Positions 38,457-48,892 of a DNA stretch of 64,000 bases are shown in pieces. Each line of letters begins with the position of its first letter. Position 1 is the first letter of the stretch. A program made the position numbers and the translations under genes. Origin of the DNA: Aurantiochytrium sp. KH105 (lineage: Eukaryota; Sar; Bigyra; Thraustochytrida; Thraustochytriidae); contig BGKB01000019.1 of the NCBI GenBank assembly GCA_003116975.1, positions 310,001-374,000 on the forward strand. The letters are read 5' to 3'. The notes under the pieces are model-generated. The model was not told the DNA's origin and ran no database searches. It worked only from the letters and a program-made list of their open reading frames with translations.

Positions 38457-41400
38457 ATGGCGTCTCCGATAGCAGCGCAGGCAGAGCCACCACTTGCTGC
38501 ATCTGCTCCTTCTGCCCCGGTGTCTTTCCACGCAAACTCAGCTACAGCCGGCCACAATGTGCTGACGGCGACTGCGTCTGCGTCTTCGAACGCGCCCGCG
38601 ACTGCGGCGTCGTCGACTTCTTCTACTGCTACTACTTCATCGTCGTCGTCGTCATCGTCGCCAACTTCGTCAGTGCATTCGGGTGACGTCATGATCGCTT
38701 CGACTACCCAAGCGCATCGTGCAAACGCGGATCTTAACTTTTCAAGCACGCCAACCACGACTGCCGCACAGATCATGCCGCACATGGCACCAAGCTCTTC
38801 CGGGACAGCTTCAACATTTACAACTGCAACATCAAAAGCATCTGTTGTTGTTGCTGCTCCTGCTGCTCCTGCTCCTGCTACCGCGGATGCTGTGAATACA
38901 GACCAAACATCCGCAGCACCAAGTAACCTTGTGTCAGCATTTGCAAAACAGCAGCCCATGAGACAGAAGCGCGAGCCACCGTCACCTGCGATGCCCTCAA
39001 CGAACGATAGCACGAACGCGGAACATCCGGGGGCTCTTGCCCACGGAACCACTGGCGCGATGGGAAACAGTTTCAAAAAGCACAATCATAATCCCTCGCC
39101 TGCCACGCTTGCCGCGCAGCAAGCAGGGCAGGCCGGTGATGCCAGATTGCCCTCGGCATCGATTCCCACGGCACCTCACATTATGACCGTGACTTCGCGT
39201 GCCGCGCACGCCATCGCACCGGCACCGGCATCGGTCCCGTCATCGTCGTCGTCGTCCTCCTCCTCCACCAACTCGTTAATGCAAAATGCTTCCGTGGCCA
39301 GCAGTGCGCCCATGGTCGTCACGGCAAGCACCGGTGGGCCGCTTCGACAGCCTGTGTTGGGTACAAATCTCAACGCAAACAGCAACGGAGCGCCTCCGCA
39401 AGCTTCCTTTCTTGGCAAGGCCAGCGACGTGATTCAAAACCAGTTCAAGTCCAACGCCGCTAAGCTTGGCGGGCGCTGGGGACCAGAAGAAGACAACATT
39501 TTGCGACAGACCGTCGCGGAAATGGGGGCCAAGAACTGGAAGAAAATCTCGCAGGTTGCCTTTGGCGGTCGACGTACAGATGTACAGTGTCTCCACCGAT
39601 GGCAAAAGGTGCTTAAACCGGGTCTCGTCAAGGGGTCTTGGACCAAGGAGGAAGACGCCGTGGTCATGCGCATGGTCGAAAAGTACGGCCTTGGCAATAT
39701 CAAGTGGTCCGTCATTGCGAATCAGCTGCCTGGCCGCCTTGGCAAGCAGTGCCGCGAGCGTTGGTTCAACCATCTTGACCCGTCTCTCAAGAAAGAGCCT
39801 TGGAGCGCCGAGGAAGACCGCATTCTCATGGAAGCGCAGTCCACACTTGGCAACCGCTGGTGCCAGATTGCGAGCCTCATTCCTGGGCGTAGTGAAAATG
39901 CCGTCAAGAATCGATGGAACTCCGCGATGCGCCGCAAGCTGCAGTCGGATCGCGCCGAGCGTGGACCGGATCCAGAAAAGGAGGCTGAAAAGGCCGCCAA
40001 GAAGGCCGCTGCCCTCGCCAAGAAAAAGGAAAAGAAGGAGAGGAAGGAGCGCGAGAAGCGCGAAAAACAGGCTGCGGCCAAACGTCTTCGCGAAGAAAAG
40101 GCAGCGGAGCGCAAACGCATCCAAGCCGAGAAGAAGGCCTCCAAGGCCGCAGCGCGCAAGCAACAAGCTGCTGCGCAAGCTGCTGCTGCTGCTGCTGCTG
40201 CAACCGCAGCCGCTTCTTCGATTACATCCTCGTCGCCTTCCAAGCCCACCGCAGCGACTGCAGCTGGATTGACGGCGCCGGCCCGGACCAAATCAGTAGT
40301 ACCCAAATCCGCCACAGCAGCAGCACCAACAGCCGCAGGACCGAAAAAGTCCAAGGCATCGGCGACAAAGTCAAAGTCCAAGAAAACGCATCCCGATTTT
40401 GGCTTTGGGACCGCCATGATGATGTCTGATGGCGCCTTCTTTCTCGGCGCGGCTGGACTTGGGGTGCCACCATTGGGACATCCGCCTTCGCAGTCACAAG
40501 CGTATCTTCACTCTGCTCATGATATCGCGACAAGCGGCAGCGCAGGTAACAATTCCCACATGGATGACAGCGCTATGCATCCGGCATCTTCTTCATTTGC
40601 CCCGTCTGCGTTTTACACGCCTCACCCGCACGCATCACAGCACATGGGTCATCCTTCACGCCATGTAGACTCCTCTCATACTGTATCTCCGCAGATGGAC
40701 CACTCGCAACAGCACCAGCACCAGCACCAGCATCATGTTGTTCATCATCATCACCATCAATCGCAGCAGCAGCAGCAGCAAATGCACGAGCATGAGCACG
40801 AGCAGCAGCGCGGCTACCGTGATCATCATCAGCACCAGGGACAACACCAGCATGAGCAGCACTTCAGTCAGCACCAACACATGCAGCACCACCAGCATCA
40901 ACACCAACACATGCCGCAAGTGCAGGAGCATCAGCACGCTCAGCATCAACGCCAGGAGCAGGATGAAGGAGACTCACAGCGGTTCGCCCACCACCAGTAC
41001 GAGAAGGCAAACTCGGGTCGCTCTGTGCAAGACATGGACCACGACCTTCCACTCGCCTCGCCCAGCGAACCGCTCACAATGAATGTAGACCAGAGCGCCC
41101 CGCGTAGCGCACGAAACAACAAGGCCGCAAGCGACAAGCACGACGAAGGATTCATGCACGGAAACTTTCATTTTGAGAGCTTTCCTGGCTCGGGAAGCCA
41201 GTCATTCTTCTCTTCGCACGGCAATGAGCAGACCGACGGCCCCGCGCAGACACCAACGCAGCACATGAGCGCTGCCGATGCGTTCTGGCCCGAGCTCTCC
41301 ACCTCGCTCGACTTTCCCTTTGGCAACATGTCGCAGCCGTCGCTGGTGATGCACGCCGGCGGCGCAAACACCCGCAGTGGTAACCTTGTGCCCCCGGGCG

Positions 41401-41867
41401 GGAACAAGTCGGCCTCTTCGGGTCGCGGTGGAACCAAGGGCCCGACCAAGACCAAGGCAAAGAAGAGAAAGGATGGCACGACCAAGGCAACTAAGGCAGC
41501 TGCGGGGTCTACGAAGAAGGCCGGCCGCAAGCCACGCGCACCAAAGGCCAACGCCGCCAATGCCTCGCAGGAGAGCAAGGCCCAGTCCTTGAACCAGCCG
41601 ATCGACTTCGATCTCTTCACTATGAACACTTTTGGCCAGGCTGATGATCTCTTTGGCGGCGCCGATCCTACCGGAGCATTGGATCCCAGCGCTACGGTTC
41701 ACGGCGATGACTCGAGCAACCTTCTCGAAGACCTCTCTTTCCTCAATATGACTGTCGACTACAGCGACGGCCGCAAATACAGGGACGACGGCATGGCCGG
41801 AGACGGCGCGCCGTCTGCGATGCCTAGCATGATGGATCAGTTCGATGATCTTTTCCAGTCGATGTGA
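38457..41867 (+). CDS. R1R2R3-MYB transcription factor with His/Gln-rich region
   Basis: A 1136-aa protein. Three MYB repeats span about 338-490: R1 GGRWGPEEDNILRQTVAE, R2 KGSWTKEEDAVVMRMVEK and R3 KEPWSAEEDRILMEAQ, with the regularly spaced Trp residues of each helix-turn-helix (first Trp of R1 kept) and QCRERWFNHLDP ending R2. This is the animal c-Myb/plant 3R-MYB class, regulators of G2/M and proliferation genes. Residues 1-330 are Ser/Thr/Ala-rich; a Lys/Ala/Glu-rich helix (about 500-600) follows the DNA-binding domain; about 747-838 is dominated by His and Gln; the C-terminus is basic, then acidic, and probably activating. The ATG at 38457 opens the protein-like sequence. Confidence 0.94.
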   Translation: MASPIAAQAEPPLAASAPSAPVSFHANSATAGHNVLTATASASSNAPATAASSTSSTATTSSSSSSSSPTSSVHSGDVMIASTTQAHRANADLNFSSTPTTTAAQIMPHMAPSSSGTASTFTTATSKASVVVAAPAAPAPATADAVNTDQTSAAPSNLVSAFAKQQPMRQKREPPSPAMPSTNDSTNAEHPGALAHGTTGAMGNSFKKHNHNPSPATLAAQQAGQAGDARLPSASIPTAPHIMTVTSRAAHAIAPAPASVPSSSSSSSSSTNSLMQNASVASSAPMVVTASTGGPLRQPVLGTNLNANSNGAPPQASFLGKASDVIQNQFKSNAAKLGGRWGPEEDNILRQTVAEMGAKNWKKISQVAFGGRRTDVQCLHRWQKVLKPGLVKGSWTKEEDAVVMRMVEKYGLGNIKWSVIANQLPGRLGKQCRERWFNHLDPSLKKEPWSAEEDRILMEAQSTLGNRWCQIASLIPGRSENAVKNRWNSAMRRKLQSDRAERGPDPEKEAEKAAKKAAALAKKKEKKERKEREKREKQAAAKRLREEKAAERKRIQAEKKASKAAARKQQAAAQAAAAAAAATAAASSITSSSPSKPTAATAAGLTAPARTKSVVPKSATAAAPTAAGPKKSKASATKSKSKKTHPDFGFGTAMMMSDGAFFLGAAGLGVPPLGHPPSQSQAYLHSAHDIATSGSAGNNSHMDDSAMHPASSSFAPSAFYTPHPHASQHMGHPSRHVDSSHTVSPQMDHSQQHQHQHQHHVVHHHHHQSQQQQQQMHEHEHEQQRGYRDHHQHQGQHQHEQHFSQHQHMQHHQHQHQHMPQVQEHQHAQHQRQEQDEGDSQRFAHHQYEKANSGRSVQDMDHDLPLASPSEPLTMNVDQSAPRSARNNKAASDKHDEGFMHGNFHFESFPGSGSQSFFSSHGNEQTDGPAQTPTQHMSAADAFWPELSTSLDFPFGNMSQPSLVMHAGGANTRSGNLVPPGGNKSASSGRGGTKGPTKTKAKKRKDGTTKATKAAAGSTKKAGRKPRAPKANAANASQESKAQSLNQPIDFDLFTMNTFGQADDLFGGADPTGALDPSATVHGDDSSNLLEDLSFLNMTVDYSDGRKYRDDGMAGDGAPSAMPSMMDQFDDLFQSM

Positions 41868-42543
41868 GCGCACGCGGCCCTGCTTTATCCACCTCAAACC
41901 GGACATGAATGACCTGACACACAACTTAAGCAATCTCGACACTGTTTCGCTCGTTGCTCTTTTTTCTTACTTTTTCTTCTCCTCTTCTTTCTGTGCTTGC
42001 CACCTAAGTTAATTTCGATCGCTGCTGCGTTTTACTAGGTTTTACTTGACCACTTTGTGAGATGCATTTGCTTCCCTGCCTCACTCTGATTGCACTATGG
42101 TATACTACTACCATGACGACCTTGTTTTATTTGTCGATCGATGACGCCAAGATCGTCGGCTATTTCTCGACTGCCTCGATCTTGCTTTTTGGCACAAGAA
42201 AGTAGCATGTAAAGAATCATAGTCGCTGCGTCGAATCCGCCGGCCTCACGAACATCAACAGGATAAGCCATGATGCATTCACTGTCATTTCGTCGTAAAA
42301 AGGGCAGACTTTGGCCCCATGACAGCATAACGTGATTGATTGCATTGTTGCTCGCGATCCAGCCCGAGTCCACGTGGGCGCGGCCCGTGTCGCCGGCGCC
42401 ACAGCGTGCGTGCGTGCGTGCGTGCGTGCGTGTGTGCGTGCTGCACGGAGCAGCAGCAGCGAGTCTATCGCGCGGATCAGCGAGCAAATAGGCAAGCCGG
42501 CAAACCAGGTGGGTGGATAGATAGTGGTAAACAATCTTCGACG
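41868..42543. promoter_or_regulatory. Upstream region of WDR91
   Basis: About 680 bp between the MYB stop and the WDR91 start, holding the MYB 3' UTR and a TGCG run at 42408-42438. A 77-codon minus-strand frame lies inside it and is listed separately as doubtful. Confidence 0.5.
42095..42328 (-). CDS. Doubtful small ORF (77 aa)
   Basis: From an ATG at 42326-42328 the minus strand encodes 77 aa without low complexity. The middle (ILYMLLSCAKKQ, then GSREIADDLGVIDRQIKQG) looks like two helices and faintly like a helix-turn-helix. It is divergent from WDR91 and occupies its likely promoter. Codon use is less GC3-biased than the neighbours. It could be a short gene, an exon of an unseen one, or chance; I cannot decide. 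Confidence 0.2.
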   Translation of the reverse strand: MLSWGQSLPFLRRNDSECIMAYPVDVREAGGFDAATMILYMLLSCAKKQDRGSREIADDLGVIDRQIKQGRHGSSIP

Positions 42544-44629
42544 ATGGAGTACCTGGCCGAGGCAGACGAGCTCGTCCTGGAGTATCTTGTCTTTCGCGGG
42601 TTCACAGAAGCCGCACGCGCGTTCGTGGCGGAGCGTAGCGAAGATAGACTACAAAGTCTGAATGCCGAGCGCGTGGCGCAGCAACTGCTGACGCTGGCTG
42701 AAGAGTTTGACCTCGACGCGCTTGTGGATCTCTGGGATTTCCTTGACCGGCGCTGCTTCGCAGGCCTCGACGCCATCCTTGCCGAAAACGCGCTCAGACT
42801 CAAGGCGAGCCTCTTCAAGTTCTACATGGTCAACGCCAAGCGACAGAATCGTATGGACCAACTCTTGCAGATCTTTGACAAAGATGTGCTCGACCGCCCG
42901 GGCGTCGCTGATCCCGCCGTCCCGGGTGGCTCTCGTGCCCCCTTGTCGTCTTCGTGGCATACATGGTATGCTCTCCCGTACTGCCGCGATCCGAGCCGCG
43001 ACCCGGCGTTTGCCCCGTACTTTGAAAAAGCGTGGGCCGACTTGCTCGCGGTGTCGCTGCATAACTTCTTGGCCGATGTCTTTCGTTCGCAGGAGGCGCC
43101 CAAGCTTTTGTCCTTTCCTCTCCATGGCCGCAAATTACGCGCAGCACGTGCAGACCTTCAAGCAAAGGAGTTTGAGTGTAAGTCTTGCTTTGTGTCGAGT
43201 CTAACCCTCCTTCCTTCCCCTGCAATGATGATGTCGAGCTCCCTCACACTAACCGTCTTTTGCTTACTTGCTACTCTGTGCGTGTGCATCTCTTGTCTTC
43301 TTTGCTCACTTAGGCGCGCGTCTTGCGCAAGAAGTGCGACGACTTCGCACAATGCTGGAAAACCGTCAGGATCCTGCGCTTGCCAAAGGTTTGGCCCAAG
43401 AAAACGAGACTGCCGAGCTCGACGAGGCCTCTAGCATTCCGAAAGTAGAGTCAATGGAAGGAAACGAGGCGAATGGCGCAGCCGACGTCCAGCACCTAAC
43501 TTGCGTGGCGGAGAGTCACCACGCGTCGCGTGTCAATGTGTGCCGATTTGCGCCCCCTATGGGCGCCTCTGAAAATCGTGCGCTGGTGACAGCCTCGCAG
43601 GATGGGACTGTGCGGGTGTGGTCGTGGCTCGGCGATCCAGGGAGTGATCTTGTCCAGGAGCAGCTCATCTTTTGTGCGAGCGAGGCTCTTTCCTTGGACT
43701 GGCATCCGGAGCGCCCTGAGCTGCTAGCAATCGGACACGCAAACAGTACGGTTCGGCTCTGGGACGTGCAGGCGCGCGCACAGACGAGCGAGTTTATCGT
43801 GACAGGAGATCCGGCGCTTCCCTTCGTTTCTGATCTTCGGCTCAGTGCGCGTCGCCAAGTGCTGGCTACGCTATGCACGGGCCAAAGCAGTGCGGCCGTC
43901 CGTCGTGGGTCGGAGAGCGGCGATCGACATGCTGCGCTCTTTGCTCCCAAGGCCGTTGCCGGGGTCACGGGTACTGCGCCATTGTATACGCACAAGGTGA
44001 CACGGAGGGCGTCGGTTCAACTGTGGAGCACGACGACGAGCCAGCTCGTGGCGAGTCTACCCGAGAGCGAAAGGTACTGGATCACGTCGATATGCTTCAA
44101 TCACAATGGCTCTCTTCTCGTCACGGGTGCAAGCGATGGCAAGGTGCGCGTGTTCGACGTGCAGAAAATGACAAGCATAATGGAGTTTGAGGCGGCGCAA
44201 TGTTCGGTGACCAAGCTCGTGCTTACCTCTGACGAGACTGCTATCGTGGTGATCGCTGCGGACGGAGGCCTTTCGCAGTGGAGTCTTCATCGCGTGGCGG
44301 CCCCATTACTAAGGATTGAAGGGAGTCGTGCGAATGCAATGGCGGCAGAGACTCCAGAGTGGTCTAGCGCCTGGAAACCGCGCGGAGATCTTATATGGAT
44401 GGGCGACAGCCCGCAGAGATGCGCTGCTTGCTCGCCTGTGTTTGGAAACGCTGTAAAAGTGTTTGGTCAAAATCAAAATCATACTTTTTGGCTCGATGCT
44501 GCTGCTGCGACAGGCGCGCGCTACGCTCCTACATCGATAGATTGGGCTCAAGGTGTGCTGGTTGCCTCATACGAGTCGGGCAGTGTTCGAGCGTTCAATT
44601 TTGGTGACAAGAGTTCTTTACAAGGATGA
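42544..44629 (+). CDS. WDR91: WDR91-like endosomal WD40 protein, two exons
   Basis: Exons 42544-43177 and 43314-44629 join in phase (a codon for Cys is split) to a 649-aa protein; the 136-bp intron has a GTAAGT donor and TTAG acceptor. The N-terminal half matches WDR91: ADELVLEYLVFRGFTEAARA, LKASLFKFYMVNAKRQNRMD, and PYFEKAWADLLAVSLHNFL. A short coiled coil (about 211-230, LAQEVRRLRTMLENRQ) precedes a C-terminal WD40 propeller (about 255-645; TASQDGTVRVWSW, GHANSTVRLWDVQ, GASDGKVRVFDVQ). In animals WDR91 with WDR81 lowers PI3P on early endosomes and drives early-to-late conversion. The ATG at 42544 is directly before the conserved helix. Confidence 0.92.
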
Positions 44630-44901
44630 AAGAGGATGAAGTAGGTAGGTAGGTAGATAGGTTGATAGATCGATTGCGAGTCGGTTAGGAAAGATCAGAG
44701 CACAATTCAACACAGCATGCAAGATCGTTCATGAGGGGGAAAGAAGAAAAAAAAAAAGAAGAAGCAGGAGCAGCAGCAGCAGAAAAAAGGCAAAGCAAAG
44801 GGATGAAGACAAACCACCCGGCGACTCGCGTGGGCAAATGACGTTCGAGTCCCTCCAGAGAATGTAAAATGAGACGGCTCACGTTCTCTTTGTCTGTCCA
44901 A

Positions 44902-47900
44902 TCACAAGGGAGGGCGTCTTCGGGCGGCTCGATGCTGGCGTCGATTAACGAGGCGTTGACGGCGAGAGGCCTGATGGCCGGCACCGTGGTTGGCGTCTTC
45001 ATCCTCGTCGTCGTCGTCGGCCATGGGATTAATGTGCAAGCGCGACCGACGGCCTTGCTGCGCATTGATGAGCTGTACATTGTGCGTTTCGGACTCCGCC
45101 TGAGCGTATAACCTCCGCGTTTGTGGCGTCATTTCCACATTTGACATTTGTGCGCGAGCAAGCAGGCTCGGAGCCGGTGATGCGTAAATGGAAACCCTCG
45201 ATCTGCCAGGGGACTCAAAGCTACTAAACGCCGGGGCCGACGCCCTGTTCGAGGGAGAAACAGGGGGAAGGACGGCAGCAGTTCTAGGCGCTGGGGGCAG
45301 AAAGGATCTGGGCGGCCGCGATCTTACGGCACCAGCCGGGGCGCGCAAATTGAGAATGGTGGGTTTCATGCGCGGCAGGAACATCTGGTTGTAAAAGTCC
45401 ACGATGGTGCCTGTATGGTTGTACGCGCCGCTTCGGGTAGTGCGTTTGTTTGCGTTGTTGGGCATGTAAATACGATCAACAACTTTGTCTGTTCGAGCGA
45501 GGTTTTGCGTGCGGAAACGGCTCATGTTGCTGATTAGAGCAGCATACGTGTCGGCGTTTTCCACGCGTGATTCCTTGTACACGGCCACGAGCCGCTTGAA
45601 GGTCAGCGCCGGCTCCACGGCACGGAGCTTAGACACGGCAAAGATGGAACATAAGATGACCGAATCAAGGTGTCGATCCTCGCAGAGCTCGGGGTGATGC
45701 TTGATGGCCTCGCGGAAGACACGCCAAATATCCTTGTAGAAGCCCGTATCATTTTGCGGATATCCGAGGCGCATAAAGATCTTTTTCGCCTTGGCGTGCG
45801 CGTGAGCAAGAAGTTTCTGCGTAAAGAATTCATCGAGGCGGTGCAACTTGGGCACAGTGGCGATGTCGGTGCGTTCGATCTCGATGACCCGCTTGCGCTC
45901 GTGCAAGAGGTCAAAGATTGGCGAGCCTTTTCGCCAGACGTGCTCTTCGAGGATATCCGTCTCGAGCATGTGCATGTGTTGTACCAGCATCTTGGGAAGC
46001 ATGGGCACATACTTCATGAAGCTCTCGAGGACCTTGAGCAGCTCAAGACCCGGGACGCCCAGGCGGTCCGTCAGAGTAGGATGCATGAGGCGAAAAATCT
46101 CCTTTGCGCGAAAAATGACCTCCATGCAGCAGGCAAAGAGACCCCGGTGAAACATGTCTGACTTCAAGAGAGAATATAAGTTCCCCTTGGAAGCACGAGA
46201 GTCGACATCGGCAACGCGAAGACGGATGGCCTCGCCTTGCAAGATGGACTCGAGCACGCGATAGTACAGTTTGGTGCCGGCGGCAGTATGCTTTTTGATC
46301 GCGGCCACGGAGGATGAGGAAGAGCAAGCAGCCCCCTGGCCAGCAGCATGTGTGCCGTGAAAGAGCTCTTTGCTAATATGCGGCTGGGGCCCATCCTCGG
46401 TTCCGTCTTGCAAGAGAGCGGCGCGCATTTCTCGTAGCCGTGCTTCCGTATCAGAGGCGAGGAAACCAAAAGCTTGCACTAACGTAACAGGCTGCTCGTT
46501 TTCAGCTTCGTCCTGGGGAAGTTCACTGACGCTGCGTTGCTCACGTTGTTGGTTGTGCGCCTCCTCGCACTCTGCAAAAAAGCGGAGCAGTGTTGCTTCC
46601 GGTGATTCTGATGCGCCGTCTAGTTCGCGGTTGAGCCAGTTGCTCGTCTCCACGGCGAGCGACACCGGCGTCTCTGCAGGTCGTCTAAACGGCGCTCGTC
46701 GCGCCATGGACGCGTTGCGAGGGCTTGTTACCTGGGGAGCGGTGGACTTATCGAAGAAAACTTCGCGAGGAGCACCCTCCTCGGCGTCGCCACTGAAGAG
46801 AGTTTTTGACGGCAGAAGCGTGCGTACAGCAGCCATTTCCTCGGCTTTGCGCTTGAAACGCGTGCGGGCTTGGACGGGGGGAGGCATGTGATTGTTTTCC
46901 GGCTGAGCATCTGAAGATGCAGAACCGGGAGCGTCTGCTGGATTTTCGCCGGCACGAGGCGCCCGGCGTTCCTTGAGCGGGGTTTGCGCTGGTATGCATG
47001 CGACATTCTCGTGCTTGAGAAAGGAGCGCTCGTCGAGACTAGCCATGTCCTGCAAGTACGCGATTTCATAGTGACGACCTACGTCCATGGCGTCCGTGGG
47101 GTTGACGCCAAGTTTTGTCAACTGGTCGACGAGCCCTTTCATGCGGTCGCTGCTCGCTTTGTCCTGTCGCACGTGGCTCACGGCGTCGAGCAAGAGCTCG
47201 TACGACCATGCCATGTCCTGGTCGTGCGCGAGCAAGCGTCGGCCCACGAGGAAGAGATACCAGGCCAGGGCTCGTCTTGAAACGGGCAAAGGGTCCTGAT
47301 CCCTGCAGATTACGACGAATTTTTGATACAAGAGGCCGAGCTGCTTGTGGGCCTTGAGCGAGTCCTCGAGGGCCTTGAGGGATTCTTCCTGAATGCCGCC
47401 TTCGACGCGCGCGGCAGTATGCACTTGATCTACAAAGGTTTCTCCGAATTCGGTTGCATCGTGATGGGCCCTGAGGATGTTTTCGAGGCCGATCTTCCGC
47501 AGGTGGATGCGCTTCAGTGCCTCCTGAGGCACTGTAAAACCGCCCGCGGTTCCATCGAGACGCTTCTGCCTCTTCCGCGCGGTCTCTTCGCCCGGAGCGG
47601 CGTCATCGTTTCCGTGTGCGCCGTCGCCCTTGCCCTGCTGGGCGGCGCGGACCTCCTCCTCCTCGAGGAGCCGCGCCGCGACGACGAAGACGACGCTCGC
47701 GCGCCAGGCGTCGAGGTCGGCGCCGGCGAGGTCCTTCTCCTCGCAGATCCTGCGCAGCAGCGCGCTAGCGCGGCGGGCCGCCACGGCGTCGAGGCCCAGG
47801 TCCGCGCACGTCTGCTCCACGCGCGCCTCCGCGTCCTCCATCGTCGCCTCCGCGTACGCGCCCTCCGCGTCCTCCTGGCCGTGCTCCTGCGCCTGCTGCT

Positions 47901-47931
47901 GCTCCTTCTCCGCGGCGGTCCGCGCCGTCAT
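44902..47931 (-). CDS. RB: Retinoblastoma-family pocket protein
   Basis: A 1009-aa protein. Residues 135-320 contain an RB N-terminal cyclin-fold region (LPVSRRALAWYLFLVGRRLL). Pocket A spans about 422-680: TPVSLAVETSNWLN, GTKLYYRVLESIL, SDMFHRGLFACCMEVIF and PIFDLLHER. Pocket B spans about 697-850: FFTQKLLAHAHAKAKKIFMR, HPELCEDRHLDSVILCSIFA, and TIVDFYNQMFLPRMKPTIL. The tail (850-1009) has SP/TP sites (ASPAP, MTPQT) suited to CDK control. Pocket proteins bind E2F/DP and restrain S-phase genes. The spacer (about 680-697) is very short, more RB1- or plant-RBR-like than p107/p130. The ATG at 47931 is the first of the frame; upstream sequence is Pro/Arg low complexity. Confidence 0.95.
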   Translation of the reverse strand: MTARTAAEKEQQQAQEHGQEDAEGAYAEATMEDAEARVEQTCADLGLDAVAARRASALLRRICEEKDLAGADLDAWRASVVFVVAARLLEEEEVRAAQQGKGDGAHGNDDAAPGEETARKRQKRLDGTAGGFTVPQEALKRIHLRKIGLENILRAHHDATEFGETFVDQVHTAARVEGGIQEESLKALEDSLKAHKQLGLLYQKFVVICRDQDPLPVSRRALAWYLFLVGRRLLAHDQDMAWSYELLLDAVSHVRQDKASSDRMKGLVDQLTKLGVNPTDAMDVGRHYEIAYLQDMASLDERSFLKHENVACIPAQTPLKERRAPRAGENPADAPGSASSDAQPENNHMPPPVQARTRFKRKAEEMAAVRTLLPSKTLFSGDAEEGAPREVFFDKSTAPQVTSPRNASMARRAPFRRPAETPVSLAVETSNWLNRELDGASESPEATLLRFFAECEEAHNQQREQRSVSELPQDEAENEQPVTLVQAFGFLASDTEARLREMRAALLQDGTEDGPQPHISKELFHGTHAAGQGAACSSSSSVAAIKKHTAAGTKLYYRVLESILQGEAIRLRVADVDSRASKGNLYSLLKSDMFHRGLFACCMEVIFRAKEIFRLMHPTLTDRLGVPGLELLKVLESFMKYVPMLPKMLVQHMHMLETDILEEHVWRKGSPIFDLLHERKRVIEIERTDIATVPKLHRLDEFFTQKLLAHAHAKAKKIFMRLGYPQNDTGFYKDIWRVFREAIKHHPELCEDRHLDSVILCSIFAVSKLRAVEPALTFKRLVAVYKESRVENADTYAALISNMSRFRTQNLARTDKVVDRIYMPNNANKRTTRSGAYNHTGTIVDFYNQMFLPRMKPTILNLRAPAGAVRSRPPRSFLPPAPRTAAVLPPVSPSNRASAPAFSSFESPGRSRVSIYASPAPSLLARAQMSNVEMTPQTRRLYAQAESETHNVQLINAQQGRRSRLHINPMADDDDEDEDANHGAGHQASRRQRLVNRRQHRAARRRPPL

Positions 47932-48892
47932 CCTCGGCGCGGGCGGGCGCGGGCGCGGGGTGGGCGCGGGCGCGGGGCGGAGGGGAGGCGGCTCGCGCGC
48001 GGGGTCGCGCTCGCGCGCGGGGCCGCGGGCGCGCGGGCGCGGGGCCGCGAGCGGGCGTCGAGCCCAGCCCGATGGATGCGCGCGCGATGAACAACCGACC
48101 GGCCGGCCGGCCAGCCAACGCGCCGCGGGGCGCCGCACGCACGCGGGCGGGCGGGCGGGCGGGCGGGCGGGCGGGCGGGCGGACGCTGCGCGGCGGCGGC
48201 CTGGGCTCTGCGCGCGCGCGTGCTCGCTCGCTCGCTCGCTCCCGCGCGGTGGTTGCGATCGATCGGGCGATCGATCGAAGTCTGCTCACGCGGCTGCGAT
48301 CCCCCCGCGCGCGCGGTGCCCCCGCGCCGCCGCTCGCGCCTGCTCGGCCGCCGGACGCGCGGGGGCGCCGGGCGAGTCCGGCCCCGTGGATACGCGCGCA
48401 CCGGAATCGGCGCTGTTCACACCGGCGGAACCTAACTGCGGGCGCGGCGTCCGGTGCGGGCGCGTGTGGCCGTTACGGCTGGGGCGCGGCGCCGAGCACG
48501 CGAGGCGAGAGCGCGCTGGGACGCGCGGCTTGCGAGGCGAGGCGAGCGCAGCCGAGGCCAGCGAGAGTCGTGGCGTCTTTGGGGCGGGAGAAGAGCGCGG
48601 CGAGGAGGCGGCTTTTGGTTTTTTGCAGAAGGAGGACGCGGCAGCCGAAGCGCAAGCTGAGGCAGAGCGAGCGAGCGAGCGAGCGAGCGAGCCGCCAGAG
48701 TGAAGACTTGTATGATACCGTATACGGGCGGGCTCGGTGGGTTTGCAGGAAGAGAGTTGAATTGATCAGGTCGACGAGAACGACGCTGCGACGGCGCAGA
48801 AGGCCGAGCGTGGGGTTGCTCGAAAGGCGAACTGGGCGATGCGAAGGAACTCGTTCCAGTGCTGACCGAGTGAGCGCGAAAATCTGGGCGCC
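47932..48892. promoter_or_regulatory. Divergent upstream region of pocket protein and coiled-coil gene
   Basis: About 960 bp of very GC-rich DNA with a GGGC array (48144-48182), GCTC and GCGA runs (48218-48240, 48666-48692) and GATCGATCG-type palindromes near 48257-48280. Long frames on both strands are Arg/Ala/Pro-rich artefacts. Confidence 0.5.
48144..48182 (+). repeat. GGGC tetranucleotide array, G-quadruplex candidate
   Basis: About nine consecutive GGGC units on the plus strand, 213 bp upstream of the pocket-protein ATG. Runs of three G separated by single C residues satisfy the usual G-quadruplex pattern. Confidence 0.85.

Noticed and set aside
47630-48703. 357-codon plus-strand frame at the 5' end of the pocket-protein gene
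   Set aside because: It is partly antisense to the pocket protein and otherwise Arg/Ala/Gly from promoter repeats.
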